This document shows, piece by piece, positions 21,040 through 31,944 of a stretch of DNA of 64,000 nt (position 1 is its first letter; every line of letters starts with the position of its first letter). Both the position numbers and the translations under genes were made by a program. The notes under the pieces are model-generated. The model did no database searches. It was not told the DNA's origin and saw only the letters and a list, made by a program, of their open reading frames with translations. The stretch lies in assembly GCA_021292105.1 (NCBI GenBank), contig CM037874.1, forward strand, positions 37,904,904 to 37,968,903. The letters run 5' to 3'. The stretch is from Anadara kagoshimensis. Taxonomy: Eukaryota; Mollusca; Bivalvia; Arcoida; Arcidae.

Positions 21040-21850
21040 TCGAATGGGTACTGGTGTCAGTCTGAAATCAACATCTGCGAAATAGCATCACAATTAACAC
21101 TTGTCTGTCTGAAATCAACATCTGCAAAACGATCAGAATCACGATTAGCACCTGTCAGTGTGAAATCATGTAGAGAGCGTTCGCGGAAATAAATACGACA
21201 CTCCGTACGCGAAAAAAGGCTCTTAGAACAGTCCCATCATAGTATTAACATAGCAATGAAAGAAAATAATTATAGTCTGTCATAAAAGCAGAACGGTGTG
21301 TTTTTTGTTATTTTTATCCACATTACTGGGTTGAAAACAATTTCACTATTATTATTATTTTTGCTCAGCCCAATCTTGGTGCTTCAAAAATTCCCTTTTT
21401 TTTTTTTTACCTAAGGAGTCTTTTTCTTATTATGGTTGATGGTTGATAATATATAATTGAATGTATACTGATGTCAGTCTGAAATCAACATCTGCTAAAT
21501 GGTATCACGATAAGCTTCTGTAGGCTACTGTCAAGGACCTGTCGCACTACGACGTTCTCACCAGTTTTCTAGACACGACGTTTCAAAACGCAACCAAAAG
21601 TCCAACAAAACGCTATAGTGTGACAGGTCATTCATTTTGAAGCCAAAAGGTAAAAAATAGAAGCAGGAGTAATGACTTGCAACGAGTCTGAAATTAGCAC
21701 GTATACATAAGCATCAATTATAACACCTTTATACTGCGATCAAGTCTGAAACCTGCACCTGTAAAACAGCATCACCCTGTATCATTCTGAAATAAACCTG
21801 CAAAACAGCATCACCTTGTATCATTCTGAAATAAACACCTGTAAAAACTG
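21040..21850. repeat. Diverged direct repeats with GTCTGAAATCAACATCTGC
   Basis: Segments around TGTCAGTCTGAAATCAACAT followed by CTGCRAAA and an 'ATCACGATTAGCA'-like piece recur near 21055, 21108, 21472, 21740, 21785 and 21823. Spacing is irregular, so this is an old, broken array. Confidence 0.55.
21536..21629. mobile_element. Short inverted-repeat element, 94 bp
   Basis: GACCTGTCGCACTACGAC at the left is an imperfect inverted copy of GCTATAGTGTGACAGGTC at the right. It interrupts the diverged direct repeats of this region. Confidence 0.5.
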
Positions 21851-21859
21851 TAAACCGAC

Positions 21860-23215
21860 ATCTCATAATACGCAAATACCATTGCAGAGCTGAGAGGAAA
21901 TTGACTGATAAAACTGCTGGACTATTTGCATTCTTATATGAAAGGTTTGAACTTCGAATTCAACCGCCATGGGGTAGATATTTTCTTTTATTTCCTCTTT
22001 TTCTCAGTAGCTTAAAAATAAACATCAATAGAACATGCATCCCCAGTTGTTTTGATATTGATATATAGTTAGATGAAAGGTTTGTAAAAATGGACCACTG
22101 CATTCCTAATACATGTTGTAACAGTTTTATTAAGCGATAAAATATGTATCAAAGTATCTTTTGTTTAGATTTATAACACAGAATATCATAATTAATTATA
22201 GCCCACTGTTTCTATAATATATAGACTAACAGCTGTCCATAACTTGATTCATCTTCAATATATACAGTATTTATGCAAGTGATGTCAGTTCAATCAATGT
22301 TCGATGTGGACATAATTAAGTCGTAAGGTTACTTATTACTTGACTCTGATCTTCAAGCTAAGATTTCCAATCCAACTCGGGTTTGAGACACTTGTGTGTT
22401 AACCATTGTCAGTTCTCTTGTTGTCGAACTGGTTTCCATCAGTGACCGATGTGGCCATAAGTGAATAGTCAGAATTTACATCATAGCGTCTCTCATCTCC
22501 GAGCTTCGAATTCAACTTGAGCAGACCCTTTTGTGAAACGATTGTCAGTTATCTTGTTGATGAACAGTTTTTTAATCTCAGACCGTAAACGGTGTCTTCG
22601 TTCGCTTTTGCCTTGGTTTACATACCATGCAACAGTGACTTTCCTGATTTGAGTGAAACAAATCAGACCGAGTGTAAATCACCAAAACCTTAAAATCGAG
22701 TTTAAAATTATCATCACTGTTGAAAATACATTTAATATTTAATGAAATATACATGTTACACATATTTTATTTGTTGATTGATATTTTTTACAATCGGTCG
22801 TCAATTTGTAACCCGAGAAAAAAGTTTTTAAACTACCTGAAGACAATGTATTCTCGATGAAAAAAAAGAAATTGCAAGGAAAGGCAATCAATTCATTGCA
22901 TACACGTTATTATGAGTTTTGCGGTTACTTTTCATCAATTTCAAATCACTTCACGAGCTTTATAAAAACAACATTAAAATCATAGATACAAGACTACGTC
23001 AGCACGGCTTAAATATCATGCACTTTTAAAAGTCACTCTTTACAATATTACTTATAGAATTATATGCACACGACTGTTTAGGGACATGTGAAGTCAGAAA
23101 ATAGATGATTACTCTTCCAGAATATGAATCATCTAACCTTACTCAAATTATTCCTAATTGCGAAACCAAAGCACGAAGGTTCTTGAAATATACGTGTGTA
23201 TGAGTTAAAACAAAT
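21860..23215. other. Non-coding stretch
   Basis: No exon or repeat structure is convincing here. Two loosely similar segments (GATCTTCAAGCTAAGATTTC near 22350 and CATCTCCGAGCTTCGAATTC near 22495, each followed by CAACT and GTCAGTTCTCTTGTTG-like pieces) hint at an old duplication. Confidence 0.35.
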
Positions 23216-23221
23216 GCAGTA

Positions 23222-23400
23222 CAGTCAAACCTGTCTATAAAGGTCACCAAAGGGAACCAATAAAAGTGGTCTTTATGGGCAGATGACCTTTATATACAGG
23301 TTTAAAAAATATGAATAAAGAACAATTGGGATACAATTCTACTGGCCTTTATTAGCAGGTGACCCTTGTATACAGGTGGCATTTAAGGCAGGTGTGATTA
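23222..23400. repeat. CAAACCTGTCTATAAAGGTCACC repeat fragment
   Basis: AAACCTGTCTATAAAGGTCA, GACCTTTATATACAGGTTTA and GTGACCCTTGTATACAGGTG are inverted and direct variants of one motif within 180 bp. It looks like remains of a short palindromic repeat. Confidence 0.5.
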
Positions 23401-23984
23401 AATACTTGCAGTTGAAAATTTGAATCTGTCCCCGACTACGACTATTTTATGGTGTTTGAATATCGATTAGGGTTCCAATGGGCAATCCTACATTGTATGT
23501 TCTATAATGTCTTCAACACTTCAATCCCTGCATTCCATCGCCAATCTTATTCATGTAAATATATTATGATGTCAGTGGATGTATATATGGTATCAGCATG
23601 TTGCACAATTTTCACAGCTTAATGCCTGCTGATTAATTTGTCAGTGGGGACATGTGCAAGATATAATGAATATTATAAAACCATAATTTTCGGAAAATTT
23701 ACACTGGGGACGAGGTTGTAATCATGTAATCATGATGCGTATGGTACATCATGCAAGCATAATGCACGTTGTTCATTATATAAATTAGGGTATTACTATA
23801 TAGAAAAACAACATTGATATGTCCGCTTGACCTTTTATTAGGAATGTTCATATAAGAGGATCCACCTAATACACAGGTAGTTTTAAGATCTAAGCTAAAA
23901 CATACACAGTTCACAGCTGTACTCTATGGGGTGATGTATTCTCTCCCTATTGATGTACTTGGTCAGTAAGTGTGATAAATACAT

Positions 23985-24145
23985 ATTATATACACAGTGT
24001 GTAGGTACAACCCTCAGTATCAGGTCGAGTCCTTTTTCGTAGCCGTATCACTACGAGTCGCGCTTGCACGACGAGTAGTGATACAGCTACGAAAAAAGGA
24101 CGAGACCTAATACGAAGGGTTGTACCTAGACACTGTGTATATAAT
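23985..24145. mobile_element. Nested palindromic element, about 160 bp
   Basis: The left half (ACACAGTGTGTAGGTACAAC, then CTTTTTTCGTAGCCGTATCA-like with CTACGAGTCG) is mirrored by the right half (CACGACGAGTAGTGATACAG, CTACGAAAAAAGGACGAG, GGGTTGTACCTAGACACTGTG). The centre is near 24068. It sits inside the MITE at 23799-24452. Confidence 0.85.
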
Positions 24146-24318
24146 ATTTTTATCTACCATTTCCAATTATGTTATTTAAAATAATAAAAAAAACAATACT
24201 TAATGTGAAAAATTTCATTTTACCACAAAAACCACTGAACTATGTTATGACATTTGTTCTACATTCTCCCTAATGACGTCACAATGAGAACGTACATGTG
24301 CACTTTACCGCCAATGTT

Positions 24319-24346
24319 GTATCACCACACTGTTGTGGTGATACAA
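24319..24346. repeat. Small perfect hairpin
   Basis: GTATCACCACA and TGTGGTGATAC form an 11-bp stem with a short loop. Confidence 0.7.
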
Positions 24347-24600
24347 GATTCTGTATCATGCGTGTTTGATAAAACTTGTATTTCGTAGAAAAACTAGTCT
24401 TTTGTTAGATAACTGAAAGGTCAAGCGGACATGTAAATGTTGTTTGCCTATACTAGAATAACTAACAGCCTTAGAAATTGACAAAACAACCAAGTTCGTG
24501 AAAAATGAAGCGAATTAATTAGAGGGAAATTTTAAAAATATATATATAAAAACCGTCATGACTTGCATACCGTATCTTGTATATGACAATACGAAGCTAT

Positions 24601-24760
24601 TTAACCATTGAACTGTCTAGAAATGGCGTTTATAGTGCTATAACTTCCATTGCCGTACTAAGCAAACAAATCATAATGCGCTCGCATTATTCAGTTTGCT
24701 TTGCTCGGCAATGGAAGTTATAGCACTATAAACGCCATTTCTAGACAGTTCAATGGTTAT
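24601..24760. mobile_element. Palindromic MITE, about 160 bp (family B)
   Basis: TAACCATTGAACTGTCTAGA, AATGGCGTTTATAGTGCTAT and AACTTCCATTGCCG on the left are mirrored almost perfectly on the right (CGGCAATGGAAGTTATAGCA to TTCTAGACAGTTCAATGGTT). The loop near 24683 carries ATGCGCTCGCATTAT. An older copy lies at 48949-49136. Confidence 0.88.
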
Positions 24761-25385
24761 ATTTATATTTTCCATTTTTTAAAATCTTATTTTGGTATTT
24801 TAATCCTAAAAAGACTTTAAAACACTGTCGTGTACGCCATGTATTCCCAATTGCTGGAAAAGCCAATCAATGACGTCACGCGTATAGCCACAAGGAAGAG
24901 ATGAGTGACATCACAGTAGCAATGGCATTTATACTCCTATACCTGCCATCATGTCTTAAACAACGTTAATACATTGAAACATCACAAATGTAAATATTAA
25001 AACAGCACAAATGTAAATATTGTGATGTAACTTTTCTCGAAAGCTAGGAGTGGCAACATATTCATGCATTATACTCTGTAATACTGGTAATACAAAGACT
25101 TCACAATTGTTAAATACATCGTTGCCTAGGATTGAATTCTGCTTAAAACGGATCCTTTGGCATGAAAATTGTCGGTTCGCTTTCCGGAGGTTGGTGGTTT
25201 TCACTGGGCATTCCGATGTCCTCTACAATCCCAAGTTCTGACGTTCTCGATATAAGTGATATAATTTTGACTTTGGCGTAAAACTTTATAACTCCTCTGA
25301 ACTGGCTTACACCAATAAATAGTATTACAAATCAACATGTACAGATGGAATTATAATACGGCATGGTATCTGTCCATCTCGTTAC

Positions 25386-25668
25386 TGAGCCAAACATCAT
25401 GCTATGTTTACAAGTTACGTAACTCTGTGTTTGTTTATCACATGGAATATTCAGGAAGCTGTTATAAAACTGAGTCAAACACAGAAATACATGTATAGTG
25501 AAACAACATTGACCTAGCATCGTGCCTTGTTTACATCTATGTTTATTACATGGAATATTCAGGAAACTTAATAAATATTAGATGTAGGGCAATTCTACCG
25601 AGTCAAACACAGAGCACTGCATAGATACATATATGTATGATCAAACAACATTGACATAGCCCGGGTTT
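25386..25668. repeat. Tandem duplication with ACATGGAATATTCAGGAA
   Basis: The segment (TTTACA, GTTTATCACATGGAATATTC, AGTCAAACACAGA, AAACAACATTGACCTAGC) occurs twice, with the second copy shifted by about 110-145 bp because of indels. The unit ends with a CAACATTGAC motif also used as a MITE terminus elsewhere. Confidence 0.6.
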
Positions 25669-25724
25669 CACAATCATTTCTTAAGTAAAATTTTCCTTAA
25701 CCTAACTTTCCAGTATTGCCCTGG

Positions 25725-25890
25725 ATATATTTGATGTCCCATAGTTCCATGCTCCTTTCACACAGGATGTGCTTATTCTTCCGGAGCATCCGGCCTCACT
25801 TTCCTAATTGAACTTTACACGTGTCTAATATGACTTGTCGGTTCCAAAGTTTTTACTTTGATTCTGGATTGCAATTCGGACATTGATTAG
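25725..25890 (+). repeat. Interspersed CACGTG/TTCCGG repeat family copy
   Basis: It holds GGATATATTTGATGTCCCAT, AGTTCCATGCTCC, TCTTCCGGAGCATCCGGCCT, CACTTTCC and TTTACACGTGTCTAATATG. It matches 49555-49690 in the same order and 14385-14600 in part. Confidence 0.6.
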
Positions 25891-26127
25891 AATTTTTTTT
25901 ATTAAATCTGTCAAATGAAATCTGAACAATTTTGGTAATTTTCAAGAAATACACAAATTTAAGATGTCATTTTGAAGATCGCTCTAAGGTTATTACACCT
26001 TTATTTAAATTTTCTTGAATTGTTTTCATTTGTAGTACCTTAAAATAATTAAAATTTTTCTCAGATTTTAGTCGTTTGTATTATTAACAAATTTGTGTAC
26101 AATTTATTATGCTAACGAGATTTACAG

Positions 26128-26802
26128 ATGAAGTACAGATCTGGCGAAAGTGTAACGCCAACTATGCGGTACATTTAGGTCCCTAGTTAGCTATTTCTCG
26201 TACCTCGGACAGAAAAACCTCACGCGCACACCAGTGCTAGATTTTTCGGTCTTGTCCAGTTTGTCTGGTACTGCCTCATGCGACATATTGACTCATCAGG
26301 ATGACATGTGCTTGACGTCATCAAAATAAAGGGTTTCTTTGTTTATTTTTTTCAAAATATGTGGTGTTTTCATTCAAAATATTTTATTGTCAGAGTTACA
26401 TTTGCACTGATCGTTGATATTTTAAATTTTGAAGTGTTGTTGATCGTATTATTTGCAAGAGGCCCCATAAGGTACGTCTTTTGTTTTTTACGTATCGCAG
26501 TTATAAACATTTTAATGGTGCGAGAAATAGAATCTGTCGCCTGTTTGTGACCGATACCGGTTGATCTCAGACTAAGGTGATGTGATGTAACATATCTCAA
26601 TAACGCCTCGATTTGGATATGTTACATTACATCACTCTCCACCGAGATCATACGGTGGTGACAGATTCTATTAATCTAGGCAGCTTTTCAGCAACTGCTT
26701 TCTATCTCTCAGCCACTAGCTATCGAGTCTCCGTCACTCAGAAGCCAGACTAGACTCTTTTTCGTACGTTGGGTGTTAAACTTTCAACAATTCTGTACTC
26801 AT
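26128..26802. mobile_element. TACAGACCTGTCGAAAG-family MITE split by an insertion
   Basis: The left end (AGTACAGATCTGGCGAAAGT) lies at 26128 and the right end (GTGTTAAACTTTCAACAATT, then CTGTACT) ends at about 26802. Family body segments (CAGCTTTTCAGC, TCTCAGCCACTAGCTATC) occur only on the right. About 450 bp in between are foreign to the family. Confidence 0.6.
26525..26675. repeat. Inverted repeat inside the split MITE
   Basis: AGAATCTGTCGCC, CGATACCGGTTGATCTC and GTGATGTAACATATC on the left are answered by GATATGTTACATTACATCAC, GAGATCATACGGTGG and GACAGATTCT on the right. It is probably one end of the inserted sequence or a separate foldback element. Confidence 0.65.
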
Positions 26803-27570
26803 GTTTCGACGTCAATATGTACAACAAAAATGCAACAATTTTCCACTCCAGATTCTACGCCTATTCATACATTTTGGTAAGTTATCGCATAAATCTTTTT
26901 CACTTCGTTGCATTTGCAAAGAACACCACTGTGACAGACATAGTAAATCTTATCACAGATATGTATAAGGCACATTCCGATCATGTTAATAATGTTATCA
27001 AAATAGAAAAGTTATCTAGTACAATCTGCTGGTTAAATTCAGTTTAATCTTATTGCAACTACAATGTATATGTTGCAAATTTACTCGGTTTTGCAATTGG
27101 GTCATGGTATTGAATTTAAATTCAGTTTAATCTTATTGTAACTACAATGTATATGTTGCAAATTTACTAGATTTTTGGACCATCGTGTAGAATTTAAAAA
27201 AAAAAAAAAACTAGTGTTAAACCTTTGCGGTTCATCTTGGTTCCTAGTTAGTCCCTAGCTACTGATATCTCAGTCACTCGGTAGCCGAGCTTAGACTCTT
27301 TTTAATGAACTCAGCTTTCGACAAATTTGTCCTGACGTTACGACGTCAATATGTACAGTTCCCCACTCCAGATTCCACGCCTATTCATACATTTTGGTAA
27401 GTTATCGCATAAATCTTGTTCACTTCGTTGCATTTGCAAAGAACACAACTGTGACAGACCTAGTAAATCTTATCACAGACATTCCGATCATGTTAATAGT
27501 AGAAAAGCAAGTTACCAAGTACAATAAGCTGGTTGAATTCAGTTTAATCTTATTGTAACTCAATAAAATG
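26803..27570. repeat. Segmental tandem duplication, about 540 bp apart
   Basis: The block from CGACGTCAATATGTACA through TATTCATACATTTTGGTAAG and GTGACAGACATAGTAAATC occurs at 26803 and again at 27342, with few differences. AATTCAGTTTAATCTTATTG follows at about 27037, 27117 and 27537. The second unit carries a decayed MITE end at 27210-27330. Confidence 0.8.
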
Positions 27571-27609
27571 ATGCAAATTTACTAGATTTTTGGACCATGG
27601 TATAGAATT

Positions 27610-27745
27610 TGAAAAACCATAACCCATTCCCTTAAGCACCCAGGTTAGGCATGGATATGGACATGCAAATTTACTCGATTTTTGAACTATGGTATGGAAG
27701 TGGAAAAAACATAATCCATCCCCTTAAGCACCCGGGTTAGGCATG
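27610..27745. repeat. Short direct repeat CCCTTAAGCACCCAGGTTAGGCATGG
   Basis: CCCTTAAGCACCCAGGTTAG plus GCATGG occurs twice (about 27628 and 27720), each preceded by a TTTTTGAACTATGGTATGGA-like segment. Unit length is about 93 bp. Confidence 0.7.
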
Positions 27746-28321
27746 GGATACATCTAAAGCACTCACATATTTTTGCCTAGTCATTTTGTGTTCATCGAGA
27801 AAAATGCACTGTATCCATTTTTCACAGAATCTTAATCCATTGTAACGCTCACTTACTGTTTTGGTGTTCTTTATTTCGGACTGGAACTAAATATAAGGAC
27901 AAAACGGCGCCAATCGGTATGATTCTAAAAGTGTATATGAGATATGTCGAATTCATTGTGTTATTCCATAAAACACAACAATATCGACACAAATCGGAAA
28001 GCAAAGTATATTTTGAAAATTGGTTAATTATTTTAATCATTTCAATTTACATCAGGGAACGGTAAGCACGTATGGTCTCGACGTGACACGTAAATTGAGA
28101 ATGAAAAGAACACGGAACTACTGGACGTCAAATATATTCAGGATAATTTTAGATACAGAGATATATACTTGTGATGATGGCGATGAGACATAGATCAAAG
28201 ATTGTTCGAATAAAATTATTATTATTGAATACATCTGTGTGGTTCAAAAAGTGCACTGAAACGTTTTTATCATATTTTTATTATCAAGCTGGTATAGTCT
28301 TATGATAGATCAAGTTTGTAA

Positions 28322-28550
28322 AATACAGACCTGTCGATAGTGTTACACTGAGCTAATGAAAACGAGTTCGGACACGACTACTGGCAGGGTCGGTTGGGCA
28401 GAGATATAAAGAGCATATGGTCGAAAAGCTGCCACACCTTTAAAAAGCTGTCGGGATACTTGTAGTTAGCTAATAAGAAGCCGAGATAGCCCTCGGATTT
28501 GACACTAATTCGTTAACAAAGTTTTTAACATTTGACAGGTCTGTACCGTA
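28322..28550. mobile_element. MITE of the TACAGACCTGTCGAAAG family, complete copy
   Basis: Starts ATACAGACCTGTCGATAG and ends AACATTTGACAGGTCTGTAC. The body has CAGAGATATAAAGAGCATA, AAAAGCTGTCGGGATA and TAGTTAGCTAATAAGAAGCC. It ends 80 bp before the 21-bp array. Confidence 0.82.
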
Positions 28551-28590
28551 TTTATAGACCTGTATCATAATTTCATTAGCATTTTATGAG

Positions 28591-29110
28591 GTATTCTACG
28601 GAGCCCGTTAGGTGACATGGTAAATATTTTTTTTATTTCGTTATCTCGAAATAATAATTCGTTATCTCGAAATATCATTTCGTTCCCTCGAAATAATAAT
28701 TCGTTATCTCGAAATAATAATTCGTTACCACGAAATACTATTTCGTTACCACGAAATACTATTTCGTTATTTCGAAATAGTAATTCGTTATCTCGAAATA
28801 TTATTTCGTTCCCTCGAAATAATAATTCGTTATTTCGAAATAATAATTCGTTATCTCGAAATATCATTTCGTTCCCTCGAAATAATAATTCGTTATCTCG
28901 AAATAATAATTCGTTACCACGAAATACTATTTCGTTATTTCGAAATAGTAATTCGTTATCTCGAAATATTATTTCGTTCCCTCGAAATAATAATTCGTTA
29001 TTTCGAAATAGTAATTCGTTATCTCGAAATATTATTTCGTTCACTCGAAATAATAATTCGTTATCTCGAAATAATAATTCGTTATCTCGAAATATTATTT
29101 CGTTCACTTT
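28591..29110 (+). repeat. 21-bp tandem array (about 23 copies) with conserved left flank
   Basis: A conserved boundary (CTACGGAGCCCGTTAGGTGA then CATGGTAAATA) at 28597-28630 leads into 21-bp units of the form TCGAAATAATAATTCGTTAT + C. Units vary as TTATCTCG, TTCCCTCG, TTACCACG or TTATTTCG. Each unit is itself nearly palindromic. The length is seven codons, so several frames on both strands have no stops (for example SRNNNSL on plus, FRDNELL on minus). The plus frame continues into the integrase gene. The same flank and array recur inverted at 42955-43420. Confidence 0.92.
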
Positions 29111-29141
29111 CACAGATCCTTTCAAATTACAAGTAATCGTT

Positions 29142-31302
29142 ATGACTGGTTTAGAAATGGAAGACAGACTGGGAAAAATTAAGTTTTATTTCAATTTAGG
29201 TTTACGATATAATGAGATTGTTTTTGTTTTGCAATTCATTCATGGGTATTCTCTTAGCAAAAGACATTTAATCCGTATTTTGCACAAGGAAGGATTGTAC
29301 AGACATAAAAACCCTACCGATATTATGGATGTTTTAGAATTTATAATGGAAGAACAGCGTAAATCTGGCGTTTTGCATGGTTACCGGTGGATGTATCAAA
29401 AGTGTAAAGAAAAAGGTATAAATGCTTTAAAGGAAGAGGTACGATTACTAATGAGGGTATTAGATCCGGAAAGCGTCGAGCTCAGAAAGGCACATAGACT
29501 TCGCAGGCGCAAATATATGTCAAAAGGCCCTAACTATATTTGGCATCTTGATTCATATGACAAACTTCGTCCATTTGGGATTTGTATTAACGGATGTGTG
29601 GATGGTTTTTCACGTAAAATTATGTGGTTAAATGCTTATTACACCAACAGTGATCCAAAAGTGATAGGTGGATACTTTCTGGAAACAATACAATCCCTAG
29701 GCGGATGTCCAATTATTATCAGAGGAGACAAGGGTACAGAAAATTCACGTGTGTGCACTTTCCAGCGTTTCTTTCGTCGCAATGGGGACGACAATTTTTT
29801 TGGCGATAAAAGTTTTATGTACGGCTGCAGTACAAGTAATCAGCGTATAGAATACTGGTGGGGATTCTTACGAAAAGAGTGCATAGACTTTTGGCTGGCA
29901 TTATTTGACCAATTGAAGGCTGCTGGTCATTTTGATGGTGGATTTTTAGATAAGAATCTCGTATTATTTTCCTTCCTTAGTTTAATTCAGGTTAGTAGAA
30001 ATAACATACACATGTCTCTATTTCAATAAATAGGAGCATAACCTTGATCAGAGCGGACCTGGCATGTAATCGTTTAGATCAAGAGCGCTATATGCCCTTT
30101 CATATTTGTTTTGTTATAAAAAGTTTAACGTCGCATCAGCAATTTTTTAATTTTTCAGCTTTTTACACACACACAGACTTCTGAGCGGTCTTTTATTCTG
30201 ACGACGAGTAAGCCAGTCCTTTTTCTATCTCCGTTATGTGACGAGCGCCGGAGGAAGAAGCAAAGAACGGGGTGTTTCTATCGCCTTTCAGTGCATACTG
30301 CCTGGGATCGAACCAATGACCTCCCACTCGGTAGGCGGTCGCTCTTCCACTAGACCAACAGGTTGGTCGCCCATATAAAACAGACTGTTCGTCTTCGACT
30401 ATTGAATTTGCCAAGTGTGTTCAAAAATAACCAGACCCGAAATTTCTGTAATGGTTTTTGTTGTTGACGCTCTGGCCATATAAATAACAAAATTGTTTCG
30501 GTGTGTTGCTTTTATACAAGTGCAGAATAATTTAAAAAAACAAGTGTCAAATGAAATCTGTTCTTCACCTGAATTATATTTAAATAAACTTTTTAACCCT
30601 GTTACTGGAAAATTATTTTCCCTTTATACACAAATTATCGTCAGAGGGCCTGAGTGGTTATAAAACAATGGGAAAACGTTACACATAATCAAACTAAAAT
30701 TTCTAAAACAGATTTACATTTGCATGTTGAACAAGTATATGATCATCGTAATGAAATGTTACTCGCAACCTAAAAGCTGGTTTAAGGCATGCAATTTCAT
30801 TACTATTATTAACTTGATTTATTTATTAAAAGTGACATTTTTCCTGTAACAATCTCGATTGTCCATTTTGAATTTCAGATCGCAAGAGTAAGACAATATC
30901 TTAATGTGCAAGTTAAACATGTTGCTTTTAAAATTATTATTTAATTTATCTTTTAATTTTTATTTTTTGAAGACAGATTTAGATGAAACTGCGAAAGTAT
31001 GGGATTCACATCTTATTCGTCGATCCAGAAATACGAATGTTCCTACTGGTCGTCCGAATATAATGTATTCAATTCCAGAGTTGTATTCAACAGACAATTA
31101 TTTATGTGAAATTGATGATGAAGAAATAGAAATATGTAAGGAACATGCTACATTTCGCAGTGGGATACATTGTGACGAGGACATTTATAATATGTGTATT
31201 CAAATAATCGCTGAGAATAGCTTATTAATTCCAAAAGATCCTTATCAGGCTTTGGATCTTTATCTAGAATTGCGACAGAAAATCATTTCATTATTGCCAT
31301 AA
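29142..31302 (+). CDS. DDE integrase-core protein (transposon type), two exons 29142-29990 and 30973-31302
   Basis: Exon 1 (283 codons) ends at a GTTAGT donor after SLIQ. Exon 2 (109 codons) starts at 30973 after a T-rich tract and AAG, and opens TDLDETAKVWDSHLIR; the junction is phase 0. Residues about 10-55 form a helix-turn-helix-like segment (YFNLGLRYNEIVFVL...RILHKEGL). The retroviral-integrase-type core follows, with candidate catalytic residues D137 (IWHLDSYDK), D196 (IIRGDKGTEN) and E237 (SNQRIEYWW), D and E being separated by 40 residues. Exon 2 holds the C-terminal conserved part (RNTNVPTGRPNIMYSIPELY). Such proteins occur in many animal genomes and are taken as transposon-derived. 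No stop or frameshift is seen. The start at 29142 is the first ATG after the repeat array; the frame is also open upstream through the array. Confidence 0.82.
30185..30402 (-). mobile_element. tRNA-derived SINE in the integrase intron
   Basis: Minus strand: CCAACCTGTTGGTCTAGTGG then AAGAGCGACCGCCTACCGAG, with B box GGTTCGATCCC. The tRNA-like head is clear, and the body continues to about 30185. It lies inside the 982-bp intron of the integrase gene, antisense to it. Confidence 0.75.
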
Positions 31303-31372
31303 CCGTCGTTTAAAACAATTGAAAAAGAAATAGATAGATAAAACATGAAGGTTTTACTTTTTTCTTTTTTAA

Positions 31373-31378
31373 AATAAA
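31373..31378 (+). promoter_or_regulatory. Candidate polyadenylation signal for the integrase gene
   Basis: AATAAA lies 70 bases after the TAA-terminated exon 2. Confidence 0.45.
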
Positions 31379-31387
31379 TTCTTCTAG

Positions 31388-31565
31388 GTTAAGAGTTGAG
31401 TTGATTAATTGTGTTTTACGTCCTAGTCAAGAATATTTCACTTATGCCTAGACGTCGCCAGCTATAGGCGAAAGTGCAGAAATCTTTGCCTGTACGTTGC
31501 GCTGATGAAATTATACAGCAGGGTTCTTTAGCGTGCCAAGCCCACCGTGGCACAGGACCTCCTTT
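31388..31565 (-). mobile_element. Truncated SINE, tail and body only
   Basis: Plus-strand text GTGTTTTACGTCCTAGTCAA, GACGTCGCCAGCTATAGGCG and GGGTTCTTTAGCGTGCCAAG matches the complete SINE at 63276-63616 almost base for base. The tRNA-like head is missing. Confidence 0.78.
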
Positions 31566-31944
31566 ACTAGTATGGCGACACCTTTAGGGGTTTCGCGGGA
31601 AAGAATGAAACAATCTAGAGGATTTCCATTGTATTCAAATACACATGCCTGTACAAAAAGTTTATAGTTTTCCAGACAATTAACCATTTCAGTATACTTG
31701 CGCATCTGTGACCTTAACCTTTCAATCAATGATCTTCATCTTTACAGCAAAATGACCATTACAATATTCCAATATACATGCCTATAAAAAAGTGTAAGGT
31801 TTTCCAGATAATTAACAACAATTTAAATATTTTTTGTATCTAAGACCTTGACCTATGAAGTCATGACCTTCATTTACATCTCAAAATGAATGTGTACAAT
31901 TACCTAAAACAATCCAATATACATGACTATATTCACATGTATGT

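Larger units (their letters stand above)
23799..24452. mobile_element. MITE with CAACATTGACATGTCCGCTTGACC-type inverted ends
   Basis: The left end holds ACAACATTGATATGTCCGCT and TGACCTTTTATTAGGAAT; the right end holds GAAAGGTCAAGCGGACATGT and TGTTTGCCTATA, its inverted partner. The family matches 53632-53870. This copy is enlarged by a nested palindrome at 23985-24145. Confidence 0.72.

Noticed and set aside
28565-29125. Minus-strand frame FRDNELL repeat, 186 codons
   Set aside because: It is the complement of the 21-bp array, open only because the unit length is a multiple of three. No flanking gene on that strand.
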